From positions 248,001-312,000 of the forward strand of contig PQWQ01000001.1 in assembly GCA_002943765.1 (NCBI GenBank): DNA of 64,000 nucleotides. Direction: 5' to 3'. This DNA is from Psoroptes ovis (lineage: Eukaryota; Arthropoda; Arachnida; Sarcoptiformes; Psoroptidae). Each line of letters starts with the position of its first letter. The stretch's first letter is position 1. A program made the position numbers and the translations under genes. Below, one piece after another: positions 36,901-51,900 of the stretch. The notes beneath the pieces are model-generated. The model saw nothing but the letters and a program-made list of their open reading frames with translations, had not been told where the DNA came from and did no database searches.

Positions 36901-39900
36901 ATGATGCATAAATATGCATAGACATTCAAATGATGATGATGATGATGAAATGAATGTAATATTTCAATTCATGTTCATTTATGCAAAAACAAGTTAATAT
37001 TAGGTTGTCCCATAAGTTCTTGTCGTTTTTAAAATAGAAAAAAAATTGAAAAACGGCAAGAACTTATGGGACAACCTAATAAATATGAAGAAATTCATTA
37101 GAAGAAAAAAATGTCAAAAAATGGCAAAAAAACAAATAAATAAATAATGAACAACAACAATGAATGAATAAATATTTATTCATTCATTATTCAATGAAAC
37201 AAAAAAAAAATTGAAAAATTGAAAACCTTTCAATCAATCAATCAATCAGTCATAATATTTTGAATTTTGAATTATTTTTTTCGAAATTTCATTGTTTTAC
37301 ATTCGGTATTTTGCTTATTATTATTTTGATTGGTAACAACCAAAATGGCTGTCAGAAATTTGAAAATTTTTTTGAAATAATTTAATGAATAACCAGAAAA
37401 TGGATGATTTGGTGAATAGGGTGATGATTGAATTGATTATGAGGATGAAAATAAAATAATTTCAAGTAAATCATCATCATAGTTCACATCAATCAGAAAG
37501 TATTCAAATAATGAGCAAAATATATCTTCGTTTTTCAAAAATGAAAATTATTTTAAACAAATAAATCATTGTTGCATAATAATTATGTGAATTATAGTCT
37601 TTGGCAATCGTTTTGATTTATTTGTTGATTTAAAATTCAAATAGAAAAATTGAATATTTTTTCTTTGTTATTTTCAATTGAATAAGAAATCATTTAAAAT
37701 AAAAATGAAAATTTTGACATCAAAACATTGAACAACATTGAACAATATGAACATAAATTATCAATATTTGATTGAACGATGATAATTATGAGGATTTCAA
37801 TAATGTTTCTGGTGCTAACAATCATCATTGAATAACCACAAAAGTTATAATTTTGGTATTATTTGAATAATTTAAAATATTGTCGGCTGAAAACAACAAA
37901 TAGATTCAAATTGAATTCATTTTCTTTCACCTGTTCAATTGGTTGTCGAATTATTTTAGGACAATATATGCTTGCCAATCAACAATGAACAAGACGCCAA
38001 TGGTGCAATACTCAATATTTCAATAATGTTTGAACCTTTGATAAACCTTTTAAAACCTTCAAAAATTCAGTTTTCAAAGAATTTAATTGACAATCAATTA
38101 AATTTGAAACAACAACGACAAAGCAGAAGCCAAAAAACCATCAAGGAAGTTTGGAAAATGCTTTTAATTAATATCATTATTATTGTCAGTATCTCGTTCA
38201 TCGTTATCATCATCTCTACTATTATTACCAATATTAATCTATGGAAAAAAAACGTTCATCTTTGAATGACAAAAGGCATTGAAATTACCGAAGAAAACAA
38301 AACAAAAATAATGGAAAAAATCAATCAACAGCTAATTAATTTTCATTTCATTTAATAGTAATCATTGAAACAATAAATAATGGTATTATTAATCATCATC
38401 ATAAATACATCTCATATCATCAATATGATAATTGAACCATCGTTATCATTGTTAGTAGCTAAAGTATACATTATCATCATCATCGTTATTATCGTTATTA
38501 TTATTATTATTACCATTATCATCATTTGATGGTGAATTCATATATTAGGTTGTCTGAAAAGTTCTTGCCGATTTTCCAATGATTTTCTACGACATAACCG
38601 GCAAAAACTTTGCGGACAAACCTTATATCAGAACATGGAACAGAAAATTGTGCACACCAACATGCACATTTTAAGCATTTGGTCTTTAAATTCTCTCTGC
38701 TTGTCTATCTATCTATCTATCTCATCATCATCATTTTTTTGTGTTCCAATTCTATTTCGATAGTTTGATAGTGCTCATCATTAAACAATCATTTAATTTC
38801 GTGATAATAATAATGATGATGATAACGATGATGATGATAATGATCACATAATGATCATTATCATTAAATTATTATTATTATTATTATTTTTGTTGATGAA
38901 ATGGATTTCTATTTGTATTTTTTTTTTTCTCAAAGTTTAAATTGAATGATGAAATAGATAATAATAATAATAATAATAATAATACGAATAATAATAATAG
39001 ATTATATAACTTGAATTATGTTGTTGTTGAGTTTATTTTATTTCATTTTATTTTCAATTTTTTTTTCAGTTTTGAAATGAATTAAAATGAATGGAAATGA
39101 TTTTGTTTTTGTTTTTTGAAAAACAAAAAAACAACAAAAATATTTGAAAAAAAATAGGATCACGATAATATTTTATTATTATTATTATTATTTTGTTCTT
39201 GTTTCTGTTTTACTAACTAGTCTGGATATAGATTTTCAATCAAAAAAATATTGAAAATGATGATGATAAAATATTTTTTTTTTTTTTTTTTTGATTGAAT
39301 ATATGATGAAATGAAAATAATATTGAAATAAAACAAAAACAAAACAAGCTAAAACAATAATATCAAAATGATAATACAACTGAAAATACAATTATGATTA
39401 TAATAATGAATGTAAGCAAAAGCATCGACATATTACAATCATGTTTGCACAATTGAATAGACAAACAACCTCAACAAATAGATCAAGGGTTTTTTCTTTT
39501 TTTTTCAAAAAATGAAAATTTCTTATTTTTGTTGCAAATGTTTTGTTTAGAATTTTCATTTCTTAAGAATGCTGAATGAATTTCAAAATGTAGATGGTTG
39601 AATCGATTGTTGAGTGCGAATGGATGGATTTATAAAAATATAAATTTATAAATGCATCAAAACATCGATTAGAAGAGAAATATTAATTACGTGATATCAA
39701 TTTTTTTCAGAGTTCAAAAGAATTTAAACTAAGAATACTGCTCTAGATTCTATACTGATATGATCAAGATTATTTTTTTTTTTTTTTGTATTTTGATATT
39801 GGTTATCTTCAGTGGAAAATTGATGATTCCATTCATTCATTCAAGATTTTGTAGGGTTTGTTGTAATTGGAAGAAAATTAAATTTTTCTTCTCCTTAAAA

Positions 39901-42900
39901 TTTCAAAGATTTTGAAAAAAATGAATGTAAAAGTATGTTGAAAAGTATTTCTTCTTAAAAAATAAATTCAATTTAATTCAATGATAATGTATTTCATTGA
40001 TTATTATCAATTTTTAGTTAGGTTTATCAAATCATTCATTCAATCATTTATATTAAATCTATTAATCTCGGAAAAAATATCATTTAAAATGTGTATTTTG
40101 TCGTCGAGAACTAAACGAAAAAATGTCAAATATTGTCAAAAACAAATAATATCAAACACTGAGATACACAGAGATATATATCGTCAATTTTCATTATTAA
40201 ATTTTCTAGCAAAGATATACAAAGATATTTTTTTCCAAGTTTTACTTCACAAAGTAATAATAAAAATATTAGGTTGTCCCATAAATTCTTGCCGATTATT
40301 TAATGATTTTCTACGATATAACCGGCAAGAACTTATGGGACAACCCAATTTATTTTACTTGATTAAATTTAATAATAATAATGATGATGATCATTGTCAT
40401 CATCATCATCATCATCATATTAGTATCAGTATCAGTCATGGATAATAATTTACTGGGTAACAAACAACCAACAACAGTAACAACGACAACAACGAAAAAA
40501 ACTAAATTAAAAGTTTCATTTTTAGACTATTATTTTGCTTCTAAGTTCAAAGTTTTATAATAATCAAATAATGAATGAATGAATTATTGAATGAATGAAT
40601 GGAATATTTTTCCAGCATTTTCAACATTGAATAGATGATGATGATACATACGAAGCCAATATATGGAATATTTTTTCTTTTTCGTATATTTGTATATGAA
40701 TTTATTTATTAATAAGGTTGTCCGAAAAGTTCTTGCCGATTTTTATGAGTAACTCTATTTGATTAAACATGATGAACTTTTCGGGCAGCCTAATATTTAT
40801 TTATAATAATGATATAATAATAATAATAATCATAAAGTTATATAATGATGATGATGATGATAATCAATGACATCACACACACACACACAACCAATATGTT
40901 TGAATGAATACATGGAATATGGAATAAATGAATATGTTCCCGGAATATTTTCCGAAATATCAAGGAAATTTCTGTGTGTGTGTGTGTGTGTGTGCTTTCA
41001 AAACTTTCAAAAAGTAAAAACTTATGGATAGGATGAATGAGAAAACCCTGAATATTTTTCTATGGTATTTTTCACATTGAAAACGGACCAAATATCAGAG
41101 GAAAAATGGTTTATAATCATCCTCATCCACATCATATGCGATTCGCTATTATTACGATCATTATATTCGTTGGTACATTGTCTCCAAATGATGAACAAAT
41201 AGAATAAACAGAAACAAAGCAAAAGCGAAAAAAATGATTAAAATGATTGAAAAGTACCAAATTGAATTCGTAGACAAACATTGATCCGAAATGATCCGGC
41301 CAAAGTAACGAGGAAAAATGTTGAAAATTTCAATCTTTCAATTAGAATTCTATGATTTCAACAGAATTCCAACAGCATTTGATGATTAAATCCTATTGAT
41401 TTAATGAAAAAGTATATTTCATAAGCAAAAATGATCTACAAACGACCACCAAACGTACATTGGATCGAAATCGACCTATAAATGTTGAAATTAATTTGTT
41501 TTTGAATGAAATTTTTCAAAATTTTGAAAATTTTCAATATTAAACCGATCAAAAATGATTATATCATTGTCATCATTATTATCATTATCAATGACTGTTA
41601 TTATTATCATTGAAAATTGTTGAAAAATTATTCAAAAAATTCTGGGTAAGAAAAAATAAGAATTCAAAGAAAATTCAAATTCAAATTGAGCCATAAACAT
41701 TTTTGTAATTGAAATATATATGTGTGTGTGTTGAAAAAGCAAAGAAGAATTTGAAATAACCGAAAAATAAGATCGGAAATGAAATGAGAAATGAATGAAA
41801 TTCTCATTTTATGGTCTGAGAAGTGAAAGTCGAGAAATTCCCAGAAGAATTTTAAACATTTTTGAGAAAATTTTTCCTTTGAAATTCAATGCGAAGAAGA
41901 GGAGCTGAAAAAAATAATTTAAAAATTCAAAATAATAAGAAAATAAATACATTATTCCAGTTAGTTCCAAAAATAGAAAAGTGATTCAATGCATTGTATA
42001 GCCTCTGCGTGTGTGTGTGTGCATGGCTTCAATTTTTCAAAAGGTTCTCGAGGAACCAAATCATCACCGCCATCAACAACAACAATGACATTGTATTTTT
42101 GCGAAGCATTTTCTTCTTGCTTGAACATTGTTTGAATTATCATCTTTGATTGTAATTGTAGGAAATGGAAAATTATTTATTTATTCATTTAATTTCAAAG
42201 GAGAAAAAAAGAAAATTTCATTTCAATTTTTTGCAAATTCAAAGCTCCTTGAAAGCTTCAAATTATTAAAATTCAACACTCAATTATTCTCTTTATTCTG
42301 TGGAAATATTCACACAGTATTACTGCTGTAGTTTAAGGAGAAATTCTTTGAAGAAAATATGGAAATTGAAATGATTTTTCAAGATATTCTTCTTGAAATG
42401 ATGATGGAAACAACTAAATTTTCAATTATGTCATGACAATAATTGCGATTTTTAACGCTTTCATTCAAGATTTTTCAATGAAAAATGCAAATATAATTCA
42501 TTTTTTTTGCTTGAAAATTAAATTTTCATATTCAAATCTTTCATATTCTTACATTTTCCAGAGGAAAAATGCACGAATAAACAATTGAAAACAATGAAAA
42601 ACAATCAAAACAACGAATGCAAACGATGAAAATGTTTGTATCAAACAATTTAATCATCTCAACGAACAACGAAGAAATTAGACCAAACAAAAACTGAACT
42701 AAACCAAAGACAATATGCTTGAAAATGTGAATATGTTTGCAGTAAGTAAGCACTTGCAAATCATATTCAAGATTTAACAGAATTGAATTGAAAAAATGAA
42801 AATGAAAAAATAAACAAAACAAATACATTTAATCGTCGTCATCGTCATCGTCGTCGACGGCGAACAACAAACATTATTAAATCAATTTAGGAAAATAAGT

Positions 42901-45900
42901 GCAGATAATGAAGAAAGAGCTCGTAAACAAAAAAAATCTTGAAAAATTATAATAAAGATGCAAACAACAACAACCGAAGAAAATGAATGAATTAAGAATA
43001 TTTTGGATCAAATATCAAGTTGTCCGTAAAGTTTTGGCCGATTTTTATGAACAACTCTATCGGGATAAAGCGCAATGAACTTTTCGGACAACTTGAACAA
43101 CATCAAAGATGCAAAAATAAGAATGAAAAAAAAATGGAAATTTGAAACTTGAAACAATTTTCTCGGCTGCTTCTTCTTAGGCCTTTGATTCTGCTGCACA
43201 CTAATGTGTTACTAATCGATTTTTATTCAAAAAAAAAAAATTAAAATTTCACCATTTTTGGGTACAAATTTTAGTTTTTTTTTCCACCATTATTTATTTA
43301 TGGAATAGATTTTATTCGATATAAAATACTTCGATGCTTGTTAGCATGATAAATTCTGGGAAATATTCTATCGGAGGTTTTAACCACCTCTTTTTACAGC
43401 CATTTTAGAGTTTTCAAATTTTAAAATTTTTCAAAGATTCTTTCTTAATTCTTTGAATTTAAATTATTTTTTAAGGGGAAAACGAAGGAGGAAAATTCCT
43501 GGAGAAATTATTTCAAGACTAAAAAAGCAAAGGAGCGAAATGATTTTTTCCGATTCTCAACTCTCATTCCCCATGCATATATCTTATTACAAAATAATGA
43601 TAATGATTTCTTCTATTTCTTCTTCTTTCAATTTCACTTTTCATTGACTCAATATCTATTTAATATGAGCGTGTGTGTGTGTGTATGTATTTGATTCAAT
43701 TTGTCTAAGAGAAAAAAAATTACGAAAAATTGAAACAAGCAAAGAAATATTTGGAGAAGGAATAGCGATTGTGGGAAAATTTGAAATTTGAAAATTGAAT
43801 TCCAATTCAAAATTTTCGAAAATTGAAACATTTTACATGAATATAATTGAATATAAGAAGTAAAAATGAAATGAAATTATCATTTTCCAAGATTTATACG
43901 AATGAATTGATTTGAAAATTTCAAACAAAGAAAAAATTCGTAGGAAGAAAATTGTTGGAAAATTCAAAGAAATTTTGAATCAAATTCAACTGAATTTATT
44001 TTTGGTAAATTATTTTTACGAAGAATAATTTGAAACATTTGAAATATAAACAAGATTCTTATTATATTGGGTTGTCCCATAAGTTCTTGCCGTTTTTTAA
44101 ATTTTTTTCAACTCTAAAAATAGCAAGAATTTATGGGACAACCCAATAATTCAACGATTAATAAGAAATATTGACACATTTGTTATGGTGAAAAAATCAA
44201 ACGAAAATAATGAAGAATAAATCTTAAGAATGTTTAAACAAAAAAAATTCTTAGACAAAAACAGAAATTTATTTATTATTTTTGGCTTTTTGTTTATTTC
44301 TTCAATCATTTGATTTGAATTCAATTCAAATCAAATCAAAACCCGAATCGTTTCAAATTTAATTTGAATTTTACACATATATTGGATTGTCCCATAAGTT
44401 CTAGCCGATTTTCCAATCATTTTCTACGATATAATCAGCAAGAACTTATGGGATAACCTAATATATTGATGATCTCATTTGAGTATGGAAGGAATGAAAA
44501 ATTTATTGATTTAAAAATAACTATCGAAGCCTGTATGTGTGTACGTCTGCATGAATTTTTAAGGCTAAATTTCTACGCGCAAATAAGCCAAAAATACAAA
44601 TGTTTCAAGCCAAATAATAATAATCATTTTGGTTTAATCATCATCATCATCATCATCAAAATTGATGATTCGATGACCTTTTTTCAATGTATTTTATTTC
44701 CCGAAATTCTTTGCTTAAACATCGCAAATGTGTAGGGGAAAAAATTGACAAATGTATTAGGTTGTCCGATAAGTTTTTGTCGATTTTCTCATGATTTCCT
44801 ACCGAATAATCGGCCAGAACTTTTCGGACAACCTAATACATTTGCGTTGTTATTATTTGTACATGTTTCTTTTTTTTGGATAAATATTCAAATTATTATT
44901 AACAAATACACATTTGAATTTATGTGAAATTGTAATTTGAAATAAAAAATGCTTCGGCATTGCTTGAAAATGCCAAAAAAATTAGAAATTATTGCATTTT
45001 TTCGCCGTTTCTTCTTTGAACATTTTTCGATGAATTTAAAAATATGCATCGATTTGAACTAAAATTACATACGAAAAAATGTGTGTTCGTATGTACGAGT
45101 ATTTCAAATGAAAATAAATGAAATTTGGAAAATTGGAAAATATATTATAATATTGGGTTGTCCCATAAGTTCTTGCCGTTTTTCAAATGAAAAAAAAATT
45201 TAAAAAATGGCAACAACTTATGGGACAACCTAATATAATAAATATAAACAAAGTTTAATTTAGTTCAATTCATTTCGATTCGATTCGATACGATTCGATT
45301 CAATTTATTTATTTATTTTTGGCAAAATTCCTTGATTTTTTTTTGCCGAATTTCGTTTTTTTTTTGCATCGAAAATTCTCCACAATCAGAATGAAATGTT
45401 TTTATTGAATTTATGTTTATTTTTTGTTTTTGTTTATATTCAAAAGCAATTATTACAACACAAATTATTGTTGTTATTATGTTGGATTTGATTTGTATTT
45501 GGAATTCGAAAAATAATGAAAAGTCTATGAGAATAATTTGTTTGTTTTTCTAAATGATTTCTTTTCGGCACAAAAGAATCTGTGCACAGATTGAGATTGT
45601 GCAAATCGATCGATTCAATGAAATCGTTTGAAAATGAATATGATGGAATATTGAACAAAACGAACAACACCTACCTTGAAATGAAACCAGTTTTAATGGC
45701 ACGAAATCCAGCACTAGCCAATGGATGACCAAATGTTGGTCCAATTTTTATATGTGAATTATTCAGCTCTGCTTCACGTTTTTCTAATTGTTCAGTAAAT
45801 TTACCAAAATTCGATAATGATATTGCACGTTTACCATCGATCATTGTTGTACTAACATCACTATGATTATCATCATCATTATCATCATCATCATCATCAT

Positions 45901-48900
45901 CATAATATTCAGCATAATCAATATCGGTCGATATTGAACATTCGAATGATGTTGATGATGTTGTCGATGGTGATGATGATAATTTTTTCATCAATGGTGA
46001 TGGTGTTGATGATAATAATATTAATTCTTTTGGCGATTTGGATGTGGATGTTGATGATGATGTCATTTTATTCTTTTGTTTATTCATAATTTTATTCATT
46101 GATAATTTATTATTATTATTACCATTAACTTTAAGTAAATTATTATTATTCTTATTATTATCATTTATCTTAGCTTTATTATTATTGTTATTGTTATTAT
46201 CATCAATTATTTTATCATTACCACTATTATTCATATTTAAATTATCTTCATCCATTTGATATGCATGATTTTCGAATGCAAATTGTTTTTGAATCGGTTT
46301 TTCATCAACAATATTCATTATTGTTGTATTGTTATTATTATCATCAATGCTATTATTATTATTATTATTATCATTTATATTATCATTACTATTTAATTGT
46401 ATAGAATCATTTGTATAATTTGATATGATGATATTATTATTATTAGATGATTCAATTTCAACTTTTGTTAAGAATGTTTGTTGTTGCTGTTGTTTATTTA
46501 ATTCAGATGAATTCAATATGTTCGAATTCGATGTATTCGATTCAATTTTTATTTCATTATCAGTTTTCACTGGCATTGTTGATGATGGCATCATCATAAT
46601 TAAATCATTATCATCATCATCATCATAATTACGTGTAGATGTTGATGCATCACTTTTTGTATTTATTATCGATTGATGTTGATGATGATGATGATGATTG
46701 TGATGTGGTGTTAATTGTGCTGTTGATCCAGCACAATATGATGATGAATTTGTTGTTAATGATGCTTTGATAGAATAAAAATGAATGAAGAGAAATATAA
46801 AATTGTAAATTTGATTATTTATAAAATAAATAAGGAAATTTGATGAGTGAACATGATACTTACTAGTCTTGGATGCCGAATAATGTTGCAATAAATTACT
46901 TGTCGATTTTCTAATATTATTATTTTTATTAAAATGATCATGATGATTATTATTATTATTGTTACTACTACTGTTGCTGCTGTTGCTACTGCCGCTATTA
47001 TTATTACTGGTCATAATTTTTTTCTGATATAAATGATTACTACTTTTTTGACTATTACTCGATAAACTTGATTGATGTTGATGTTGATGATGATGATGAT
47101 GATAATAATATGCATTCATTGGTGACGGTAATGAACCAATTATATGCATATCATTACCGACAAAATAACGATACGGTGTATCATAATCAACTTCAAGTAT
47201 TGTTGAAAATTTATTCGGAAATAATATATCGACAATCGATACGGTTGCACCGATGAACACGGCGGTTAAACCTGTGAAAATTATTATTTTTTCATTTATT
47301 TCGTTTTTTAAGGCAAAAACAAAGTGAAAAAAATTGGAAAATGAATAAATTTTAATGATCCAAATGCACAAAAACAACAATTAAATATATGCACACATAC
47401 CGGCTGCAAATACCAACCAAAAACACCAACCATATGAAAATATTAATGTTGAACCTTCGAACGGTATACGCAATGGTTTTGTCGGTATCATCATAACATA
47501 TAATAAATTTGATAATAACATTAATGCACCAGTTAATTGCATTGTATATGCACCATATCTGGGCACAGCACATAATAATATGTTCATTAATAACCATGTT
47601 GTAAATGCAAGCCTAAGAAATAAATAAATTTTTTTAATAAAACAAAAAGATTTTCATTTCAATTTATTTATTTATTTCTTGTTCAGAAATACACAATACA
47701 CATTACACAAATAAAAAGGAAAAACAAAATAGGAAATTGAATGAATGAATAAATAAGATAATGAATAAATTAATAAATAAATAGATAGCGACCAAACAGT
47801 GAAACAAATCGAAGAAAGACTTCGTTTTGTATTACACCAATAGATAGTATTAGGTTGTCCCATAAGTTTTTGCCGGTTATAACGTAGAAAATCATTGAAA
47901 AATCAGCAAGAACTTATGGGACAACCTAATATATTTGGTCTTTTTGAAATTCTATCTCTCTCAATAAATTGATAATAACAATAATAATGATGATGATAGC
48001 GAGAAGAATTTCATTTCATTTTCATTTTCATTTTAAAACCTCATTGTTTTATTTAACTGAATAATAAATAAATTGATTAAATTCATTGATTCATTTGTTT
48101 TAATAATAATAATAATTCGGAAAGTAGAAAATGCAAAACGCAAACATTGGAAATTGGAATTGATATGGATTGGGAATAATAATCTGAATCAAACAACGAA
48201 ACGAAATGAAACGAAACACAGCAAGATACAATGTTATAATATTTTTGTGGAAAAAAAGTGAATATAAGCACAATTTAAATGTGAAAAATTGTATTTTTCG
48301 GATAGTAAAATAAAAAATGACTTTTATTTTGTTTCATTTTGTTCAATTTTCACCAAAATTGAAACAAATAAAGCAGATTTTCATTTTATTCGACTATCTT
48401 GGATCTAAATTCAAGCATCAAGCACTCATGAAAATTGCAGCTGAACAAATAACTGAACCTTGGAAAATTGAAAACAAGAAAAATTTCAAAACTTACCATA
48501 ATGTAATGCTTGTATAATAACCGGCTAAACGATAATGACGACCCCAATTAAAACCTTCACCATCTTGGCTTAAATATTCGGATATTGTCAATATTGGAAA
48601 TGGTAATCCTTTGGCTAATGCACGTTGAAATTCATGTTTCATTTGATTTGCTATTTGAATTTTATTGAGGGTAAAAACAATAGAAGAAGAAATAATAGAG
48701 GAATTATTATTATTCAGTCAAACTTTGAATCAATTTAAAATTAATAGCGTTAATAATGAGAATACACAAATAATAATATGAATATAAACGATGCTGGTGA
48801 TGATGATAATTTATGTTGCATTCAAATTCATATATCTATGCATACATCTTTATGTAATCGAATATCAATATCAATATTAATATAAATAGAAATAGAATAA

Positions 48901-51900
48901 CGATATTATTTCAACACACAGATAAATACACACAATACACACACAAACACATCGATGATTGTTCCTAGAGACCCTATCATCGCGATGCAAAAAGCAAAAA
49001 AATAATATTATATCGGCCCTAAAAATAATGAAATTTCCGTTATTATTTTTATTATACTTTATTCTCATTATTATTATTATTCTATCAATACTTGGTGCAA
49101 TGGTGAATAATGGTGAAAATAGGGAATGAAAATGAGAAAATAATAGCATACACACACACACACACACACACACACATATTAAACCATTATATTATTAGAC
49201 CAAACGAACCAAAAAAAAAGAAAATATATAAACCATTATATCATTGAAATAATATTTGACCATAACAAATAAATAGAAAAATGATGATAATAATAAATAT
49301 CCAAACCAAATGAAAAATAAATAAATAATTATCCAAAATAATCAATTATTATTGCATCGAATTACAAATTGTTGTTTTCATACCGAAAAAAATAAAAAAA
49401 ACGTTTCCACAATGAATACCGATGATCTTTATCAGTTTTCGATTTATTGGGAGAACTATTGATTCTTTGAACTATTGCAGAAATGTTAATAATATCAATG
49501 GAAAATTATTGAAAATCTTAAGGAGAAAAATTCAAAATTATGATTATAAGTTGAAAAATTGAAAAATTCCAATGATTTCATATTAATTTTGTCATATTTC
49601 GATCTTGAATTTGTACTTTGAACTTTATTTCAAACAATATGACTCAATGTAAATGTGATTTGACTCAAAGTAAATGTAATTTGTAGAGTAATTATTACCA
49701 GGAAAATCAATTTGTGGAAACGAAACAAATCATTGAATGAAATTAACTTGACCTCAAATGGATATTTTATTGGAAAAAATTCTTCATCAAACCATCATCA
49801 TTATCATTATTCAAGGTTCAATGATTTTATTTCATTTCATTTTAGTTTTTTTTCCACCAAATATTAATGGAAAACAATGGAAAAATGAATTTAATTTTGT
49901 TTGTTCAAAAAAACTTGTACAAAATTCAGTTGTGGTAATAATGGTTGTTTTGCAAGGCAGAAAACACTGATGGGAATGATTTGAATGAATGAGTAAATGA
50001 AATGAAATGTAATAAAACACAATTTTCGATGACAGGTTAATTATAATGTCATATATTTTTAATATTGAAAAACTGAAAATTTTCACCAAAACACATTTTT
50101 CACAAATTGAATACAATTCTTCTAATCATTCATTCACTTATTCAAAGCAATTTGAAATCATTCAAAAAATATAATTCATTCATTCATAATCATTCAATTC
50201 AATTTCAAATCATTCAGACAATTTTTTCTAATTTATTCACAAAATTCAAAATTTGAAAATATTTGAAAAAAAAAATCTGTGAAATATGGAAAATATGAAA
50301 ATATTAAGTTGTCCGAAAAGTTTTTGCCGATTTTCCAATGATTTTCCAACGATATAACTGGCAAAAACTTTATGGACAACCTGATAAAAGAAATTAAAGA
50401 ACAAAATGGGAAAATTTTTCAAAACAAAATAAATTCAATAGAAAAATACAAAATACAAAGAAACAAAGAATTGAAAAATTGAAAATTTTGACAAATTCAA
50501 TTACATAATTTGTTGTTGTGTCTTGTTTGCTGCTTTGTTCTGTATATTTTCAAATGCATTGAATTGTTGTAGGTTGTCTGAAAAGTTCATCGCGCTTAAT
50601 CGAATAGAGTTGCCGGCGAAAATCGGCCAAAAATTTCTGGACAACCTAATAATTTCAAACCATATTTCATAAATTGTTCATCATAGAATTCATAGTTGTT
50701 TGCCCTTTATTTTTCTTTCAAACATTTTCATATTTTCAAGTCGTCAAAATTTTGCATTTTCAGAAAATCAAAAAAAAATTTCCTTTTATAATCTGAATCA
50801 TCGAAAACTAATAATATTCCATGTTTTAGGGAATATCTGAATGAAGGGATGAAAATTTGATAGATGCTTCGCTATCTCTTCAATGTATTTAGCTTGAAAT
50901 TATTAGGTTGTCCCATAAGTTATTGCTGATTTTTCAATGATTTTCAACGATATAATCGGCAAGAACTTATGGGACAATCCAATACTTTGAAATATTCAAC
51001 TTTTTTCCCTTTTTCAATCTCCCTCTTATACATGAAAACCATGATTTTCAAATGTCAAAATTCAGTTTCAAAATTCAGTTTTTTCTCTTTTTCAATGAAG
51101 TTGAAAGTGGAAAAAAATTGAATTTACAATAAATAATAACAATGATTGTAATAATGATTAAAGTTTGATATTTTTAAAAATTGAAATTTTTCATTTTTTT
51201 TGAGAAAAAAAATCCATAATTTTCAAATGAGGATACGACAATTCGACAACAATAACAACAACAACAACGAACAACAACAGCAACAACGAACATTGTCGAT
51301 TTCGTATCGTTTATTATTATCATGATTATCGATTATTCACCATTATTCACCATTCACCGATGAATGGAAAAATTAATCATTATTTTTTTCGGGTGTTTCA
51401 ACTGTTCAATTTCTTTTTCTCTCACTTGAAATCTTAGATAACCCTTTTTCGGGGAAAATTAATGAATCTTTGAATTTTGGAAATTTCGGATTCTCATTGA
51501 TTTCGCCATCTTTCATCATCATCATCATCATCATTTGTTGTATATGAACTAATTAAATTCAAAAGTTTACAAACTTTTTCATTTCACTTTCTTTTGTTCG
51601 TTGAAACTGATATATTCACTGATATATTCTTAGCTTGAAATTTCGTTTTTTTTAAAAAAAATCAAAAACTTTTCTACAAACAAAAGGAATCAATAAGAAT
51701 TCAATGATGAGCGAACATGATCGCTCAAACACAATCACAAACACATACAACAATACGCCTTTAAATCTTGAAAATTATTAAGAAATTGGAAAAAAAAACA
51801 TTTTTTTGAATAATGTTTTTCTCAATAATAATAATATTTTATTGAATTGAATTGAATATGAAAGAAAAAAATTGAAAATTATTGAATTATTAAGTTGTCC

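Larger units (their letters stand above)
33930..45674 (-). other. DUOXA: Large DUOXA intron (about 11.7 kb)
   Basis: Lies between exon g (donor GTAGGT) and the terminal exon (acceptor gattag). It contains 13 MITEs and several anonymous ORFs (35030-35449 minus, 35779-36075 plus, 37959-38265 plus, 39981-40445 plus). Alternative 3' exons of DUOXA inside it cannot be excluded. Confidence 0.8.

Noticed and set aside
41961..42143. Minus-strand ORF with NVIVVVDGGDDLVPREPFEK as a DUOXA alternative exon
   Set aside because: No convincing donor follows it and the acceptor is weak; composition alone is not enough.
46038..46628. Plus-strand Leu/Ile/Asp-rich ORFs around 46.0-46.6 kb and 47.07 kb
   Set aside because: These are antisense shadows of the trinucleotide repeats in DUOXA exons f and g.
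45671..47380. A single 569-codon minus-strand ORF taken as one coding exon
   Set aside because: It reads through the 99-bp intron at 46765-46863 and starts inside the intron at 47272-47400. GTAAGT/acceptor pairs with matching phase and family alignment show that exons f and g are separate.
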